NCBI RefSeq assembly: GCF_000227745.2
Contig: NC_018012.1
Location: 620,001 to 684,000 of the forward strand
From: Thiocystis violascens DSM 198
Lineage (GTDB): Bacteria; Pseudomonadota; Gammaproteobacteria; Chromatiales; Chromatiaceae
Direction: 5' to 3'
Length of the DNA stretch: 64,000 nucleotides
Shown here: piece after piece, positions 17,503 to 27,127 of the stretch
How positions within the stretch are numbered: the stretch's first letter is position 1
Layout of the letters: the number at the start of each line of letters is the position of its first letter
The notes under the pieces: generated by a model
Seen by the model: only the letters and a program-made list of their open reading frames with translations
Told to the model about the DNA's origin: nothing
Database searches by the model: none
Translations under genes and position numbers: made by a program

Positions 17503-18933
17503 ATGACAAAAGTATCCATGCCTGCCCTGTCGCTCGCCCTGACCGCGTTACTGGTTGTGACGCTGGCCCCAGGGATTGCCTTGAGTCGCGAGCTGCCCGA
17601 CTTTACGTCATTGGTGAGCGAGAATGGCCCGGTCGTGGTCAATATCAGCACCAAGCAGTCGGCTCAATCACTGACGGCCCCGCGCGGATTTTCCGTTCCG
17701 GATTTGCCGGAAGACAGCCCGTTAAACGATTTTTTCCGCCATTTTTTCGGCGAAGAGGGTGACGCGCCAGACGATGCGCTACAGTCGCGTTCGCTCGGCT
17801 CGGGCTTCATCGTCTCGTCGGACGGTTATATCCTGACCAATTCGCACGTTGTCGATGGAGCCGACGAGATTGTGGTGCGCACCAGCGATCGCCGCGAATT
17901 CGTCGCAACCTTGATTGGGACCGACAAGCGTAGCGACATGGCATTGTTGAAGGTGGACGCCGAGGGCCTGCCGGTCGCCCGCATCGGCTCCACGAAGGAA
18001 CTTCAGGTGGGCGAATGGGTACTGGCGATCGGCTCGCCCTTCGGATTCGAGGCATCGGCGACCGCCGGCATCGTCAGCGCCAAGGGCCGCAGCCTGCCGA
18101 CCGAGAATTACGTGCCCTTCATTCAGACGGACGTGGCCATCAATCCCGGTAACTCGGGCGGTCCGCTCTTCAACCTGAACGGCGAGGTAGTCGGCGTCAA
18201 CAGTCAGATCTACAGCCGTACCGGCGGTTTCATGGGTCTGTCGTTCGCCATCCCGATCGATGTCGCCATGGATGTGGTCAATCAGCTCAAGACCAAGGGC
18301 AAGGTCAGCCGCGGCTGGCTGGGGGTGCTGATCCAGGACGTGACCCGCGAACTGGCCGAATCCTTTGGCATGCCCCAGCCGCGCGGGGCGCTGGTCGCGC
18401 AGGTGTTGCCCAAGAGTCCCGCGGCGGCGGCGGGTTTGCGTCCAGGCGATGTCATTCTGAGTTTCGATGGCCGCGATGTCCTGACCTCCAGCACGCTGCC
18501 GCCCTTGGTGGGCGCGACCGCGGTTGGCGAAACGGCGACCCTTCAGGTGTTGCGGCGGGGCGAAAAGGTCGATCTCAGCGTCAGGATCGAGGAGCTTCCC
18601 GAAGACGAGCAGATGGCGGGCGGAGAGTCGCCGCGCCATGATCTGTCCGCCAATCGAATCGGTCTGATCGTGCGCGACCTGACCGCCGAGCAGCGCCGGT
18701 TGCTGGAGATCGAGCAGGGCGGCGTGCTGGTCGAAAGCGTCGCTGCCGGACCTGCCGAACAGGCCGGTTTGCGCGCGGGCGATCTCATTCTCATGCTCGA
18801 CAACCAGCCCGTGAACGATCTGGGCGAGTTTGACCGAATCCTCGAAACCCTGGCGCCGGGGCGCCCGGTCGCGGTGCTGATCCAGCGCGCCGACAGCCGC
18901 ATGTTTTACGTCATCCAGATGCCGAAGACCTGA
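17503..18933 (+). CDS. DegQ/MucD-family periplasmic serine endoprotease
   Basis: This 476-residue HtrA protein has a signal peptide (about residues 1-28, ending IALSRE) and a trypsin-like domain with the triad His115 (TNSHVV), Asp145 (KRSDMALLK) and Ser218 (NPGNSGGPLF). Two PDZ domains follow (about 280-370 and 385-470). It degrades misfolded envelope proteins. Its place right after rseC is that of mucD in the AlgU operon, so it is probably both a member of the sigma-E regulon and a feedback component. The start at 17503 is followed by a clean signal peptide. Confidence 0.95.
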   Translation: MTKVSMPALSLALTALLVVTLAPGIALSRELPDFTSLVSENGPVVVNISTKQSAQSLTAPRGFSVPDLPEDSPLNDFFRHFFGEEGDAPDDALQSRSLGSGFIVSSDGYILTNSHVVDGADEIVVRTSDRREFVATLIGTDKRSDMALLKVDAEGLPVARIGSTKELQVGEWVLAIGSPFGFEASATAGIVSAKGRSLPTENYVPFIQTDVAINPGNSGGPLFNLNGEVVGVNSQIYSRTGGFMGLSFAIPIDVAMDVVNQLKTKGKVSRGWLGVLIQDVTRELAESFGMPQPRGALVAQVLPKSPAAAAGLRPGDVILSFDGRDVLTSSTLPPLVGATAVGETATLQVLRRGEKVDLSVRIEELPEDEQMAGGESPRHDLSANRIGLIVRDLTAEQRRLLEIEQGGVLVESVAAGPAEQAGLRAGDLILMLDNQPVNDLGEFDRILETLAPGRPVAVLIQRADSRMFYVIQMPKT

Positions 18934-19235
18934 AGTGGGGGACGGGTTAGCCTAAAAAGAGCGGTTGAACCGCAAAGAGCACAACGCTTTGCGCCTTTGC
19001 GGTTCCTCGTGCCGAATAAAGGGTCGGAGGCCCGTCCCACGTCGCCAAGCGGATCGGTGCGCCGATCCGCTCCGTTCTGTTACTATTGCGCGGTTAACCC
19101 GTGCAGGTCCGTTCGCGATACGCTCGGCGGTCTCGGCCATCTCCAGCTTCCCCGGTTGGCGTACTCGTCCCGACCATCCGTCATGGACCCCTGTTTCCAC
19201 TGTCTTCACGAGCCCCCAGGGCGTCCAGATTCTCG
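18934..19235. other. Spacer between degQ-like gene and lepA, with one hairpin
   Basis: This stretch of about 300 bases has no supported gene. The inverted pair GAACCGCAAAG (18967-18977) and CTTTGCGGTTC (18995-19005) forms a perfect 11-bp stem with a 17-base loop and no T-run. A lepA promoter is expected but none is clear. Confidence 0.5.
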
Positions 19236-21038
19236 ATGACCGACATCAGCCATATCCGCAATTTTTCGATCATCGCCCATATCGATCACGGCAAGTCGAC
19301 GATCGCCGACCGTTTCATCCAGATCAGCGGCACGCTCACCGCCCGCGAGATGTCCAGTCAGGTGCTGGACTCGATGGATCTGGAGCGCGAGCGCGGGATC
19401 ACCATCAAGGCCCAGAGCGTGACGCTCGACTATCTGGCCCGCGATGGCGAGACCTATCAGTTGAACTTCATCGATACTCCAGGGCATGTGGATTTCTCCT
19501 ACGAGGTGTCGCGCTCGCTGGCCGCCTGCGAGGGCGCGCTGCTGGTGGTCGACGCCGCCCAGGGCGTCGAGGCGCAGAGCGTCGCCAACTGTTACACCGC
19601 CATCGAGCAGGGGCTGGAGGTACTGCCGGTCCTGAACAAGATCGATCTGCCCTCCGCCGAGCCGGATCGGGTGATCAAGGAGATCGAGGAAATCATCGGT
19701 CTGGATGCCGAGCACGCGCTGCGCGTCAGCGCCAAGACCGGCGAGGGCATCCCGGATCTGCTGGAGGCGCTGGTCGCGCACATTCCCGCGCCGACCGGCG
19801 ATCCCAAGGCCCCGCTGCAGGCGCTCATCATCGACTCCTGGTTCGATCCCTACGTGGGCGTGGTGTCGCTGGTGCGCGTCATGAACGGCGAGATGCGTCG
19901 GCGCGACAAGATCCTGATCATGTCGACCGGCCGCACCCAGCAGATCGATGGTGTCGGCGTCTTTACCCCCAAGAAGACCGAGCGCGACGTCCTGAGCGCC
20001 GGCGAAGTCGGTTACATGGTCGCCGGCATCAAAGAGATCGACGGTGCGCCGGTGGGCGATACCATTACCCGCCCCGAAAACCCGGCGCCCAAACTCCCCG
20101 GCTTCAAAGAGATGCGCCCTCGGGTGTTCGCCGGGCTCTACACGGTGATTTCCGACGACTACGAGGATCTGCGCGAGGCCCTCGGCAAGCTGCGGCTCAA
20201 CGATGCCGCGCTGCATTACGAACCCGAGGTGTCGCAGGCGCTCGGGTTCGGTTTCCGTTGCGGCTTCCTTGGGATGCTGCACATGGAGATCATTCAGGAG
20301 CGTCTCGAACGCGAATACGATCTGGATCTCATCACCACCGCGCCGACCGTGGTCTACGAGGTACTGCGTAGCGACGGCGAACTGATCAAGATCGACAATC
20401 CCGCCAACCTGCCCGAGCCGGGCAAGTTCAGCGAGGTGCGCGAGCCGATCATCGAGGCCCATATCCTGGTGCCGCAGGATTATCTCGGCGCGGTCATCAA
20501 TCTCTGTATCGAGAAGCGCGGCGTTCAGAAGCAGCTTCAGTATCTGGGCGGTCAGGTGCAGGCGACCTATGAACTGCCGTTGAGCGAGGTGGTGCTCGAT
20601 TTTTTCGACCGGCTCAAGTCGTGCAGCCGAGGCTTTGCCTCTTTTGAGTACGAATTCAAGCGTTTCCAGGCGTCTGATCTGGTCAAGCTGGACATTCTGA
20701 TCAATGGCGACAAGGTCGATTCGCTGTCATCCATCGTGCATCGCGCCGCCGCTCAGACCCGTGGGCATGACGTCACGGTGCGCATGAAGGATCTCATCCC
20801 GCGCCAGATGTTCGAGGTCGCGATCCAGGCCGCCATCGGATCCAAGATCATCGCCCGCACCACGGTCAAACCCCTGCGCAAGAACGTGACCGCCAAATGC
20901 TACGGCGGCGACGCGACCCGCAAGCGCAAGCTGCTTGAGAAGCAGAAGGCAGGCAAGAAGCGTATGAAGCAGGTTGGTAAGGTGGATATCCCGCAAGAAG
21001 CCTTCCTTGCCGTGCTGCAAGTCGGCAAGGATAATTAA
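19236..21038 (+). CDS. lepA: Elongation factor 4 (LepA)
   Basis: EF-4 is a ribosome-associated GTPase that back-translocates stalled ribosomes. At 600 residues the length is normal. The GTPase motifs are complete: [29 protein letters not shown] and [13 protein letters not shown]. The EF-4-specific C-terminal domain follows, with [16 protein letters not shown] and [24 protein letters not shown] motifs. The start at 19236 gives [15 protein letters not shown], the usual N-terminus; longer frames add no homologous sequence. The TAA stop is embedded in a TTAAACCGCGTC repeat. Confidence 0.97.
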   Translation: MTDISHIRNFSIIAHIDHGKSTIADRFIQISGTLTAREMSSQVLDSMDLERERGITIKAQSVTLDYLARDGETYQLNFIDTPGHVDFSYEVSRSLAACEGALLVVDAAQGVEAQSVANCYTAIEQGLEVLPVLNKIDLPSAEPDRVIKEIEEIIGLDAEHALRVSAKTGEGIPDLLEALVAHIPAPTGDPKAPLQALIIDSWFDPYVGVVSLVRVMNGEMRRRDKILIMSTGRTQQIDGVGVFTPKKTERDVLSAGEVGYMVAGIKEIDGAPVGDTITRPENPAPKLPGFKEMRPRVFAGLYTVISDDYEDLREALGKLRLNDAALHYEPEVSQALGFGFRCGFLGMLHMEIIQERLEREYDLDLITTAPTVVYEVLRSDGELIKIDNPANLPEPGKFSEVREPIIEAHILVPQDYLGAVINLCIEKRGVQKQLQYLGGQVQATYELPLSEVVLDFFDRLKSCSRGFASFEYEFKRFQASDLVKLDILINGDKVDSLSSIVHRAAAQTRGHDVTVRMKDLIPRQMFEVAIQAAIGSKIIARTTVKPLRKNVTAKCYGGDATRKRKLLEKQKAGKKRMKQVGKVDIPQEAFLAVLQVGKDN

Positions 21039-21121
21039 ACCGCGTCCATTACGGTATGCGTCGTTTCGAGTGGTCAATTCGGTTGGCACTCATCTGGGGC
21101 GTTGGAGTCGACGCGGTTTAA
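21035..21121. repeat. TTAAACCGCGTC element 1, inverted pair spanning 87 bp
   Basis: TTAAACCGCGTC (21035-21046) and its exact inverted copy GACGCGGTTTAA (21110-21121) bound an 87-bp unit. The left arm contains the lepA stop codon. The interior shows no similarity to the other units. It could be a miniature mobile element or a transcript-end structure. Confidence 0.7.
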
Positions 21122-21140
21122 GTGTCAAAAAATTAAAAAC

Positions 21141-21228
21141 TTAAACCGCGTCTCCACGGAGGCCGAAAATACCCTCAAAACCAGACACAAAATGAAAATT
21201 GCGCATTTCGCTCTGGGCGCGGTTTTAA
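21141..21228. repeat. TTAAACCGCGTC element 2, inverted pair spanning 88 bp
   Basis: TTAAACCGCGTC starts at 21141 and the imperfect inverted arm GCGCGGTTTTAA ends at 21228. It lies 19 bases after element 1 and before lepB. Length and ends match element 1, but the interior differs. Confidence 0.6.
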
Positions 21229-21262
21229 GTTACACGGTTGAAAACCCCATAAGGATTCGCTG

Positions 21263-22114
21263 ATGACGTTTGATTTCCCAGCTTTTCTCGTGCTGGCCTC
21301 GGTTCTGACCGGTGGCATCTGGCTGATCGATGCGCTGCTGTTCGCGCCGCGCCGGCGTCGGTTGGCCGAGGCAGCCATGGCTGGCGGGGCGCGGATCGAT
21401 GAGGGCAGGCCTCTCGTGCGCGAGCCGGTCCTGGTCGAATACGCGCGCTCCTTTTTCCCGGTCATTTTCGCGGTTTTGATCCTACGTTCCTTTATTGTGG
21501 AGCCGTTCCGGATCCCATCCAATTCGATGATGCCGACCCTTTTGACGGGCGATTTCATCCTGGTCAACAAATTTGCCTACGGTCTAAGGCTGCCGGTGCT
21601 AAATCGCAAATTCGTCGAACTCGGCGAGCCCCGGCGCGGCGACGTGCTCGTGTTCAAATTCCCCCTGGATCCCAAGACCGACTACATCAAGCGCGTGATC
21701 GGTCTGCCGGGCGACGAGATCGATTATCGGAACAAGACCGTCTTCGTCAATGGAGAGCCCATGGGCCAACTGCCGATCGGCGCTTTCTCGGGCGAGGGTT
21801 CCGGAACCGAAATGACCGGCGCGCGCGAGGCGCTGGAGAGTCTGGACGGAGTCGAACATCGTATCCTGACCCGCTCCAACGCACCGAATCTGCCCTTCGG
21901 CTGTCAAAAGCTGGCGCTCGGTCCGATCAGGGTTCCGCCGGGGCATTATTTCGTGATGGGCGACAATCGCGACAACAGCAATGACAGCCGGTGCTGGGGG
22001 TTCGTGCCGGACGCGAATCTGGTCGGCAAGGCATTCGCGATCTGGATGCATTGGGACAGCGAGCGCGACGGTCTGCCGATCGCCTGGTCGCGTCTGGGCG
22101 ATGGGATTCATTAA
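21263..22114 (+). CDS. lepB: Signal peptidase I
   Basis: LepB cleaves signal peptides from exported proteins at the periplasmic face. This 283-residue protein has an N-terminal membrane span (about 7-27), a second span (about 62-78) and the catalytic domain. Ser88 in IPSNSMMPTL and Lys143 in DYIKRVIGLPGD form the Ser-Lys dyad, and GDNRDNSNDSRCWGFVP is the family signature. Its position after lepA is classic. The stop codon TAA lies in another TTAAACCGCGTC copy. Confidence 0.97.
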   Translation: MTFDFPAFLVLASVLTGGIWLIDALLFAPRRRRLAEAAMAGGARIDEGRPLVREPVLVEYARSFFPVIFAVLILRSFIVEPFRIPSNSMMPTLLTGDFILVNKFAYGLRLPVLNRKFVELGEPRRGDVLVFKFPLDPKTDYIKRVIGLPGDEIDYRNKTVFVNGEPMGQLPIGAFSGEGSGTEMTGAREALESLDGVEHRILTRSNAPNLPFGCQKLALGPIRVPPGHYFVMGDNRDNSNDSRCWGFVPDANLVGKAFAIWMHWDSERDGLPIAWSRLGDGIH

Positions 22115-22122
22115 ACCGCGTC
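22111..22122 (+). repeat. TTAAACCGCGTC copy 3, over the lepB stop
   Basis: This is an exact 12-base copy whose TAA (22112-22114) is the lepB stop codon. No inverted partner is seen before the next gene at 22184. Confidence 0.65.
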
Positions 22123-22183
22123 CGGCTTGCTCCGCGCCGCCGGTGCGCCGATTCGGCCTTGTAGACCCTTGGAGAGATTTGTA

Positions 22184-22573
22184 ATGCACAAAATGTCGAG
22201 GTTCGGTTCGCGCCAGCGTGGCATGGGGATGCTCGGCATCATTTTTACCGTGGGGCTGGTCGCCTTCTTCATGACGCTCCTGCTGAAGCTCGGACCGCTC
22301 TATCTCAACTTCTGGACCATCCGTTCCATCATGACCAGCGTGGCCGAGCAGTCCGAGACCCTTCAGGGCGGGGCGCGCGGGATCGCCGATATGATCGGCA
22401 AGCGCATGGATGTCAACAGCGTGGCCAATATCACCACCAAGGATTTCGACATCAAAAAGCTGGAGCAGAATACCTATCAGGTGACGGTCAACTACGAACA
22501 GCGCGTGCATCTCTTCTTCAATGTCGATGCGGTCGCGATGTTCACCTACCAGGTGGATGTGAAAACCCAGTGA
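22184..22573 (+). CDS. DUF4845 domain membrane protein
   Basis: This 129-residue protein has the pilin-like or transmembrane N-terminus RGMGMLGIIFTVGLVAFFMTLLLKLGPLYLNFWTI, followed by a soluble domain with VNSVANITTKDFDIKKLE and YQVTVNYEQRVHLFFNVD. These features fit DUF4845, which is nearly always encoded between lepB and rnc in gammaproteobacteria. The function is unknown. GGAGAG precedes the ATG at 22184. Its last codons overlap the GTG start of rnc by four bases, so the two genes are coupled. Confidence 0.88.
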   Translation: MHKMSRFGSRQRGMGMLGIIFTVGLVAFFMTLLLKLGPLYLNFWTIRSIMTSVAEQSETLQGGARGIADMIGKRMDVNSVANITTKDFDIKKLEQNTYQVTVNYEQRVHLFFNVDAVAMFTYQVDVKTQ

Positions 22574-23244
22574 ACGCAGATCCGCGCCGGCTGGCGCTTG
22601 CCCTGGGGCATGCATTCAAACGCGAAGATTTGCTTGAGCAGGGACTGACGCACCGCAGCGCGGGGGCGTTCAATAACGAACGACTGGAATTTCTCGGCGA
22701 TGCCCTGATCGGTTTCATGATCGCCGAGGCGCTGTGGGAACGTTTTCCCGAGGCCGACGAAGGCACCCTGAGTCGCATGCGGGCCTCGCTGGTGAAGCGT
22801 GAATCGCTGGCCGGGCTGGCGCGCGGTCTGCGTCTTGGCGATTATCTGCGACTGGGCGCGGGCGAGTTGCGCACCGGCGGTCATGCGCGCGATTCCATCC
22901 TGGCGGATGCGCTGGAGGCCGTGCTGGGCGCCGTCTATCTGGATGCCGGTTTCGCGGTTACGCAAACCGTGGTCATGGGGCTGTTCGCCGAGCGGCTCGA
23001 CGACACCAGCGCGGCGCAGTCGGGCAAGGATCCCAAAACCCGTCTCCAGGAGTGGTTGCAGTCGCGCAAGTGGCCCCTGCCTGACTATGTCGTGACCGAG
23101 ATCGGCGGCGATCAGCACGATCAGATCTTTACCGTCAGTTGTCTGTTGACCGACAGGAATCTGTGCGCTTTCGGCACGGGCAGCAGCCGTCGGCGCGCCG
23201 AACAGTCGGCCGCCCAGGCCATGTTGGAGCAAATCGAAAAATGA
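22570..23244 (+). CDS. rnc: Ribonuclease III
   Basis: RNase III cleaves double-stranded RNA and matures rRNA. The 224-residue protein has the catalytic signature NERLEFLGDALIGFMIAE (about 36-53), ADALEAVLGAVYLDAGF and a C-terminal double-stranded RNA-binding domain beginning at DPKTRLQEWLQSRK. It starts with GTG overlapping the DUF4845 stop and overlaps era by four bases. Confidence 0.97.
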   Translation: MNADPRRLALALGHAFKREDLLEQGLTHRSAGAFNNERLEFLGDALIGFMIAEALWERFPEADEGTLSRMRASLVKRESLAGLARGLRLGDYLRLGAGELRTGGHARDSILADALEAVLGAVYLDAGFAVTQTVVMGLFAERLDDTSAAQSGKDPKTRLQEWLQSRKWPLPDYVVTEIGGDQHDQIFTVSCLLTDRNLCAFGTGSSRRRAEQSAAQAMLEQIEK

Positions 23245-24176
23245 CCGACCAGAAAATGCCGGACGAGAGTGTCTCCGACGCCGCGCCCGGACATTGCGGC
23301 TATGTGGCCATCGTCGGCCGTCCCAATGTGGGCAAATCGACGCTGCTCAATCGCATCCTTGGCCAGAAACTGGCCATCACCTCCCACAAGGCCCAGACCA
23401 CGCGCCACTCCATCCTGGGCATCAAGATCCGTCCCGAGGGTCAGATCCTGTTCGTCGACACGCCCGGTATCCATCAGCGCGGCGGCAGCGCGCTCAACCG
23501 CTATCTGAACCGCGCCGCGCGCACGACGCTCAGCGACACCAATCTGGCCCTGCTGGTCGTCGAGGCGCTGCGCTGGACCGAGGAAGACGCCAAGGCGCTG
23601 GAGGCGGTCGCTCTGGCCGGCGTGCCGGTGATTGCGGTGGTCAACAAGGTCGATCGGGTGGCCGACAAGCAGGCGTTGCTCCCCTATCTGCAAACCCTGT
23701 CCAAGCGTCATGACTTTGTGGCCCTGATCCCGGTCTCCGCGACCCATGGGGATCAGGTCGAGGCGCTGGAGCAAGCGGTGCTGGCGGCCCTGCCGAAGGG
23801 CGAACCGCTGTTTCCGGAGGACCAGCTCACCGACCGTTCCGAACGCTTTTTCGCCGCCGAACTGGTGCGCGAACAGTTGATGCAGCGTTATGGCGAGGAA
23901 CTCCCGTATCGGACATCGGTCGAGGTCGAACGCTTCGAGCAGGTGGACGGACGCTACCAGATCCATGCGCTGATCTGGGTGGAGCGCGCGAGTCAAAAAG
24001 CGATCATCATCGGCAAGCAGGGCGAAGCGCTCAAGGCCGCGGCCAGCCAGGCCCGCCAGGAGATGCAGAAGCTGTTCGACTGCCCGGTGCATCTGGAGGT
24101 CTGGGTCAAGATCAAGAAGAGCTGGTCAAGCGACGAGGCGGCCATCGCCAGTCTTGGGTATAGCGAAGACCATTAA
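23241..24176 (+). CDS. era: GTPase Era
   Basis: Era is an essential GTPase of 16S rRNA maturation and 30S assembly. Visible motifs are G1 GRPNVGKSTLLN, G3 DTPGI, G4 NKVD and the KH domain with IIIGKQGEALKAAASQARQEMQKLFDCPVHLEVWVKIK. At 311 residues it is normal in length with a short N-terminal extension. ATG at 23241 overlaps the rnc stop as ATGA, which excludes the longer upstream frame. Confidence 0.97.
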   Translation: MTDQKMPDESVSDAAPGHCGYVAIVGRPNVGKSTLLNRILGQKLAITSHKAQTTRHSILGIKIRPEGQILFVDTPGIHQRGGSALNRYLNRAARTTLSDTNLALLVVEALRWTEEDAKALEAVALAGVPVIAVVNKVDRVADKQALLPYLQTLSKRHDFVALIPVSATHGDQVEALEQAVLAALPKGEPLFPEDQLTDRSERFFAAELVREQLMQRYGEELPYRTSVEVERFEQVDGRYQIHALIWVERASQKAIIIGKQGEALKAAASQARQEMQKLFDCPVHLEVWVKIKKSWSSDEAAIASLGYSEDH

Positions 24177-24190
24177 ACCTTAAAAACGAT

Positions 24191-24949
24191 ATGAGCGGAC
24201 TCGTCCCCGCGCCTGCTCGCGATGGACTCTTCCAGGCGTTCGTCCTGCACCGGCGCGACTATACCAATACCAGTCTACTGCTGGAGGTCTTCGGGATCGG
24301 GGTAGGGCGCTTTGCCGTGATCGCCAAGGGCGCGCGTCGACCGCGAAATCCGGCGAGTGCGCTGCTGCAACCCTTTCAACCCTTATGGCTCGCGGCGGTT
24401 GGGCGTGGCGAGGTCCGTACCCTGACCCGCAGCGAGGGCGCGGGTCGCCCGATGACACTTCAGGGGCGTGCCCTGCTGGGCGGCTTTTATCTCAATGAAC
24501 TGCTGATTCGCCTGCTCGTCCGACATGATGCTCATGACCCGCTCTTTGCTTTCTATCAGGACGCGCTCGCGCGTCTGGCCGAGGGGGGCGAGCTTGAGAC
24601 GCTGCTGCGTCGGTTCGAACTACGTCTGCTGGACGAATTGGGTTATGGTCCGACCCTGGATCGGGAGGCGGGCGGGCGGGAACCCGTGCTGGCGGAGCGC
24701 TCTTATCGTTACGAGGCGGAACGGGGATTGCGCCGGGCGGCGGCGGTCGAGACGGGGCCGGTGCTGTCCGGCGCGACCCTGCTGGCCCTGACGCGGGGCG
24801 AGGATCTGGATCTCGCGCAGCGACGGGAGGCGCGGATCCTGCTGCGCGGGATACTGACGCCCTATCTGGGCGAACGTCCGCTGAACAGCCGCGAACTCTA
24901 TCAACGCTGGTACGGTGCCCGGAACCCGACCGAATCCCTCGCCCAATAA
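24191..24949 (+). CDS. recO: DNA repair protein RecO
   Basis: RecO promotes RecA loading and strand annealing in the RecFOR pathway. The 252-residue protein has the N-terminal OB-fold with [19 protein letters not shown] and [20 protein letters not shown], then the helical domain with [22 protein letters not shown] and [15 protein letters not shown]. It follows era by 14 bases, the standard order. Its stop TAA lies in ATAAACCGCGCC, a variant of the dispersed repeat. Confidence 0.94.
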   Translation: MSGLVPAPARDGLFQAFVLHRRDYTNTSLLLEVFGIGVGRFAVIAKGARRPRNPASALLQPFQPLWLAAVGRGEVRTLTRSEGAGRPMTLQGRALLGGFYLNELLIRLLVRHDAHDPLFAFYQDALARLAEGGELETLLRRFELRLLDELGYGPTLDREAGGREPVLAERSYRYEAERGLRRAAAVETGPVLSGATLLALTRGEDLDLAQRREARILLRGILTPYLGERPLNSRELYQRWYGARNPTESLAQ

Positions 24950-24957
24950 ACCGCGCC
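24946..24957 (+). repeat. Variant ATAAACCGCGCC repeat over the recO stop
   Basis: The repeat differs from TTAAACCGCGTC at two positions. The TAA at 24947-24949 is the recO stop. GCGCCT and AGGCGC just after it can pair as a short hairpin. Confidence 0.5.
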
Positions 24958-25019
24958 TCATGCCAGGCGCAATTGCACGACCATTGACGACACGTCCTTT
25001 AACTGCGATGGAAACCTCA

Positions 25020-25784
25020 ATGCCGACGGACATTCAACGCCCCGCCGAAATGCTGCTGGGCGTCAATATCGACCATGTCGCCACCGTCCGACAGGCGCGC
25101 GGTACCCGTTACCCCGAGCCGATTCAGGCCGCGCTGGTGGCCGAACAGGCCGGCGCGGATTCCATCACGCTGCATCTGCGCGAGGATCGCCGGCACATCC
25201 AGGATCGGGACGTGGAACTGCTGCGCGACATCCTGCAAACCCGCATGAATCTGGAGATGGCCGCGACCGCCGGGATGGGTGCGATCGCCTGCCGTCTCAA
25301 ACCCGCGGACGTTTGTCTGGTTCCGGAACGGCGCGAGGAACTGACGACCGAGGGCGGTCTTGATGTCGTCGGCAATCAGATTCATCTGACCGACTTCTGC
25401 GCACGGCTGGCCGAGGCCGGTATTCGGGTCTCGCTGTTCATCGACGCGGAACCGGCGCAACTCGAAGCGGCACGCGCGGTGGGGGCGCCAGTGATCGAGA
25501 TTCACACCGGACACTATGCCGATGCAGGCTCGCCACGCGAGCGGGCGGATGCCCTGACGCGCATCCGTCAGTCCGTCGAGCTGGGGCTAGAGCTGGGCCT
25601 GGAGGTCAACGCCGGACATGGACTCGACTATCACAACGTCCAGGCGGTCGCGGCCATCCCCGGCGTGCGCGAACTCAATATCGGCCACTCCATCATCGCG
25701 CGGGCGCTGTTCGTCGGGCTGGATCAGGCCGTGCGGGACATGAAGCGTATCATTCAGCCGCGTCTCGCCGATCGTTCGGGGTGA
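25020..25784 (+). CDS. pdxJ: Pyridoxine 5'-phosphate synthase
   Basis: PdxJ condenses 1-deoxyxylulose 5-phosphate with 3-amino-2-oxopropyl phosphate to pyridoxine 5'-phosphate. This 254-residue TIM barrel has [23 protein letters not shown] at the N-terminus, [22 protein letters not shown]-type [36 protein letters not shown] and [20 protein letters not shown] at 25020 was chosen because the family normally begins just before [10 protein letters not shown]; an in-frame ATG lies 12 bases upstream. It closes the lepA-to-pdxJ block. Confidence 0.96.
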   Translation: MPTDIQRPAEMLLGVNIDHVATVRQARGTRYPEPIQAALVAEQAGADSITLHLREDRRHIQDRDVELLRDILQTRMNLEMAATAGMGAIACRLKPADVCLVPERREELTTEGGLDVVGNQIHLTDFCARLAEAGIRVSLFIDAEPAQLEAARAVGAPVIEIHTGHYADAGSPRERADALTRIRQSVELGLELGLEVNAGHGLDYHNVQAVAAIPGVRELNIGHSIIARALFVGLDQAVRDMKRIIQPRLADRSG

Positions 25785-25912
25785 CCGCGAGACGACTGGC
25801 GGCTGAACAGAACTCAACCGAACGTTCGGTCAACACCAGCCGCTTGTCCTGATTCGCAACCGGACCTCGGCTTGCGTCGCTTAAACGAGAAATCGAGGGC
25901 TGTTTTGTTGCT

Positions 25913-27127
25913 CTAAACCGCCAGAACGCAGAGCGGCACCATCAATTCCTCCTCGCTCAGACCGCCGTGGACGCCGATCTGGGCGTGTGGCGTTTCGCTG
26001 GGCAGGTGATCGCGGATGACCCCATTCCCGCGCGGGAGCAGGCAATAATCGCCGACGCGACCCATAAAGCGTGGGTGGGGCGTGCCGAATCCAAATAACC
26101 CATCTGCCACTAGTTGCCGACTGTGAACGCAATCGACACGATCTTTCAGTCTGTGTTGGCAGTAGTCCTCGAAGACCCTTGCGTGGTCGGCGCGAACGTA
26201 GCAGAAGGCCGCGCGCGGCTCGCCGCACAGCGGTAGCAGCAGACAGTCCGCCAGTTCGGGGTGATCGGCTAGGTCGATGTTGTCCTGTGGCGTGGTATCG
26301 ATCTGACCATGGTCGGCGCTGATCAGCAGCAGCGAGTCGGTGCCGGCGGCGGCGCTCGAAAAGTCCTCGATCACCTGTTCGATCTCGACCAGATGGGCGA
26401 CGGCCGCCGTGCTTTCCATGCCGTGCTCGTGACCGATGGTGTCTAGCGCGGGCCAATAGAGATAGAGATAATTCGGCTCCGACGGACCTGACTGGCGCCA
26501 GCGACGAGGGGGACGGATCGCCCGCAGGGTCTGGCGGAATAGATCCCGCAGACCGTCGTAGGCGAGTATTTTGGCGCGTCCCGCATGCGCCAGATTGAAG
26601 TCGGAGCGGGCGATGAAATGGGGCGAGACGATGACGCTCCGCGTTTGGATGCGATCGAAAACGGACGCATGACCAAAAAGTTTGACTGGATCGATGCCGG
26701 CCTGGCGATAGGGCACGCCGCCATATCTGGGCTTGCCGGGGAGCACGGTCATCACGCAGCCCAATTCGCTCAGATAGGTATGCCAGCCAGTCAAGCCATG
26801 CTGGAGCGGGGCGTCGCCGGTGAGATAGGTGGTGATGGCCGCCGCTGTCGTCGATGGGAAGACCGAACTGAGGGTGCCCCGTCGGGCGCGGTTGAGGATG
26901 CCGTTGGGCGAGTGACGGGCGAGCCAGTCGGCGCCAAGTCCATCGATGACCAGCAGAATGAGGTTAGTCGCTCGCGCCAGTTCCGCGACCGGCAGCGCAT
27001 CCAGCACGGGGTAACCGGAATGTCCGCCACGCGCCTGGAGGATGCTGCTCATCAGGTTGACGATTCCACCGCCCTGATAATCGGGTGTCTGCACCGCTCT
27101 AGTCGATAGCCCTGATCCGAGAATCAT
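25913..27127 (-). CDS. Alkaline-phosphatase-superfamily phosphodiesterase/pyrophosphatase
   Basis: This 404-residue protein fits the type I phosphodiesterase / nucleotide pyrophosphatase branch of the alkaline phosphatase superfamily. It has LLVIDGLGADWLARH with the first metal Asp, SSVFPSTTAAAITTYLTG with the Thr/Ser nucleophile region, YWPALDTIGHEHG and LLISADHGQIDT with further metal ligands. No signal peptide is evident, so it is probably cytoplasmic, although the true start may be internal. The substrate is unknown. Its ATG overlaps the stop of the upstream subtilase gene, so the two are co-translated. Confidence 0.82.
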   Translation of the reverse strand: MILGSGLSTRAVQTPDYQGGGIVNLMSSILQARGGHSGYPVLDALPVAELARATNLILLVIDGLGADWLARHSPNGILNRARRGTLSSVFPSTTAAAITTYLTGDAPLQHGLTGWHTYLSELGCVMTVLPGKPRYGGVPYRQAGIDPVKLFGHASVFDRIQTRSVIVSPHFIARSDFNLAHAGRAKILAYDGLRDLFRQTLRAIRPPRRWRQSGPSEPNYLYLYWPALDTIGHEHGMESTAAVAHLVEIEQVIEDFSSAAAGTDSLLLISADHGQIDTTPQDNIDLADHPELADCLLLPLCGEPRAAFCYVRADHARVFEDYCQHRLKDRVDCVHSRQLVADGLFGFGTPHPRFMGRVGDYCLLPRGNGVIRDHLPSETPHAQIGVHGGLSEEELMVPLCVLAV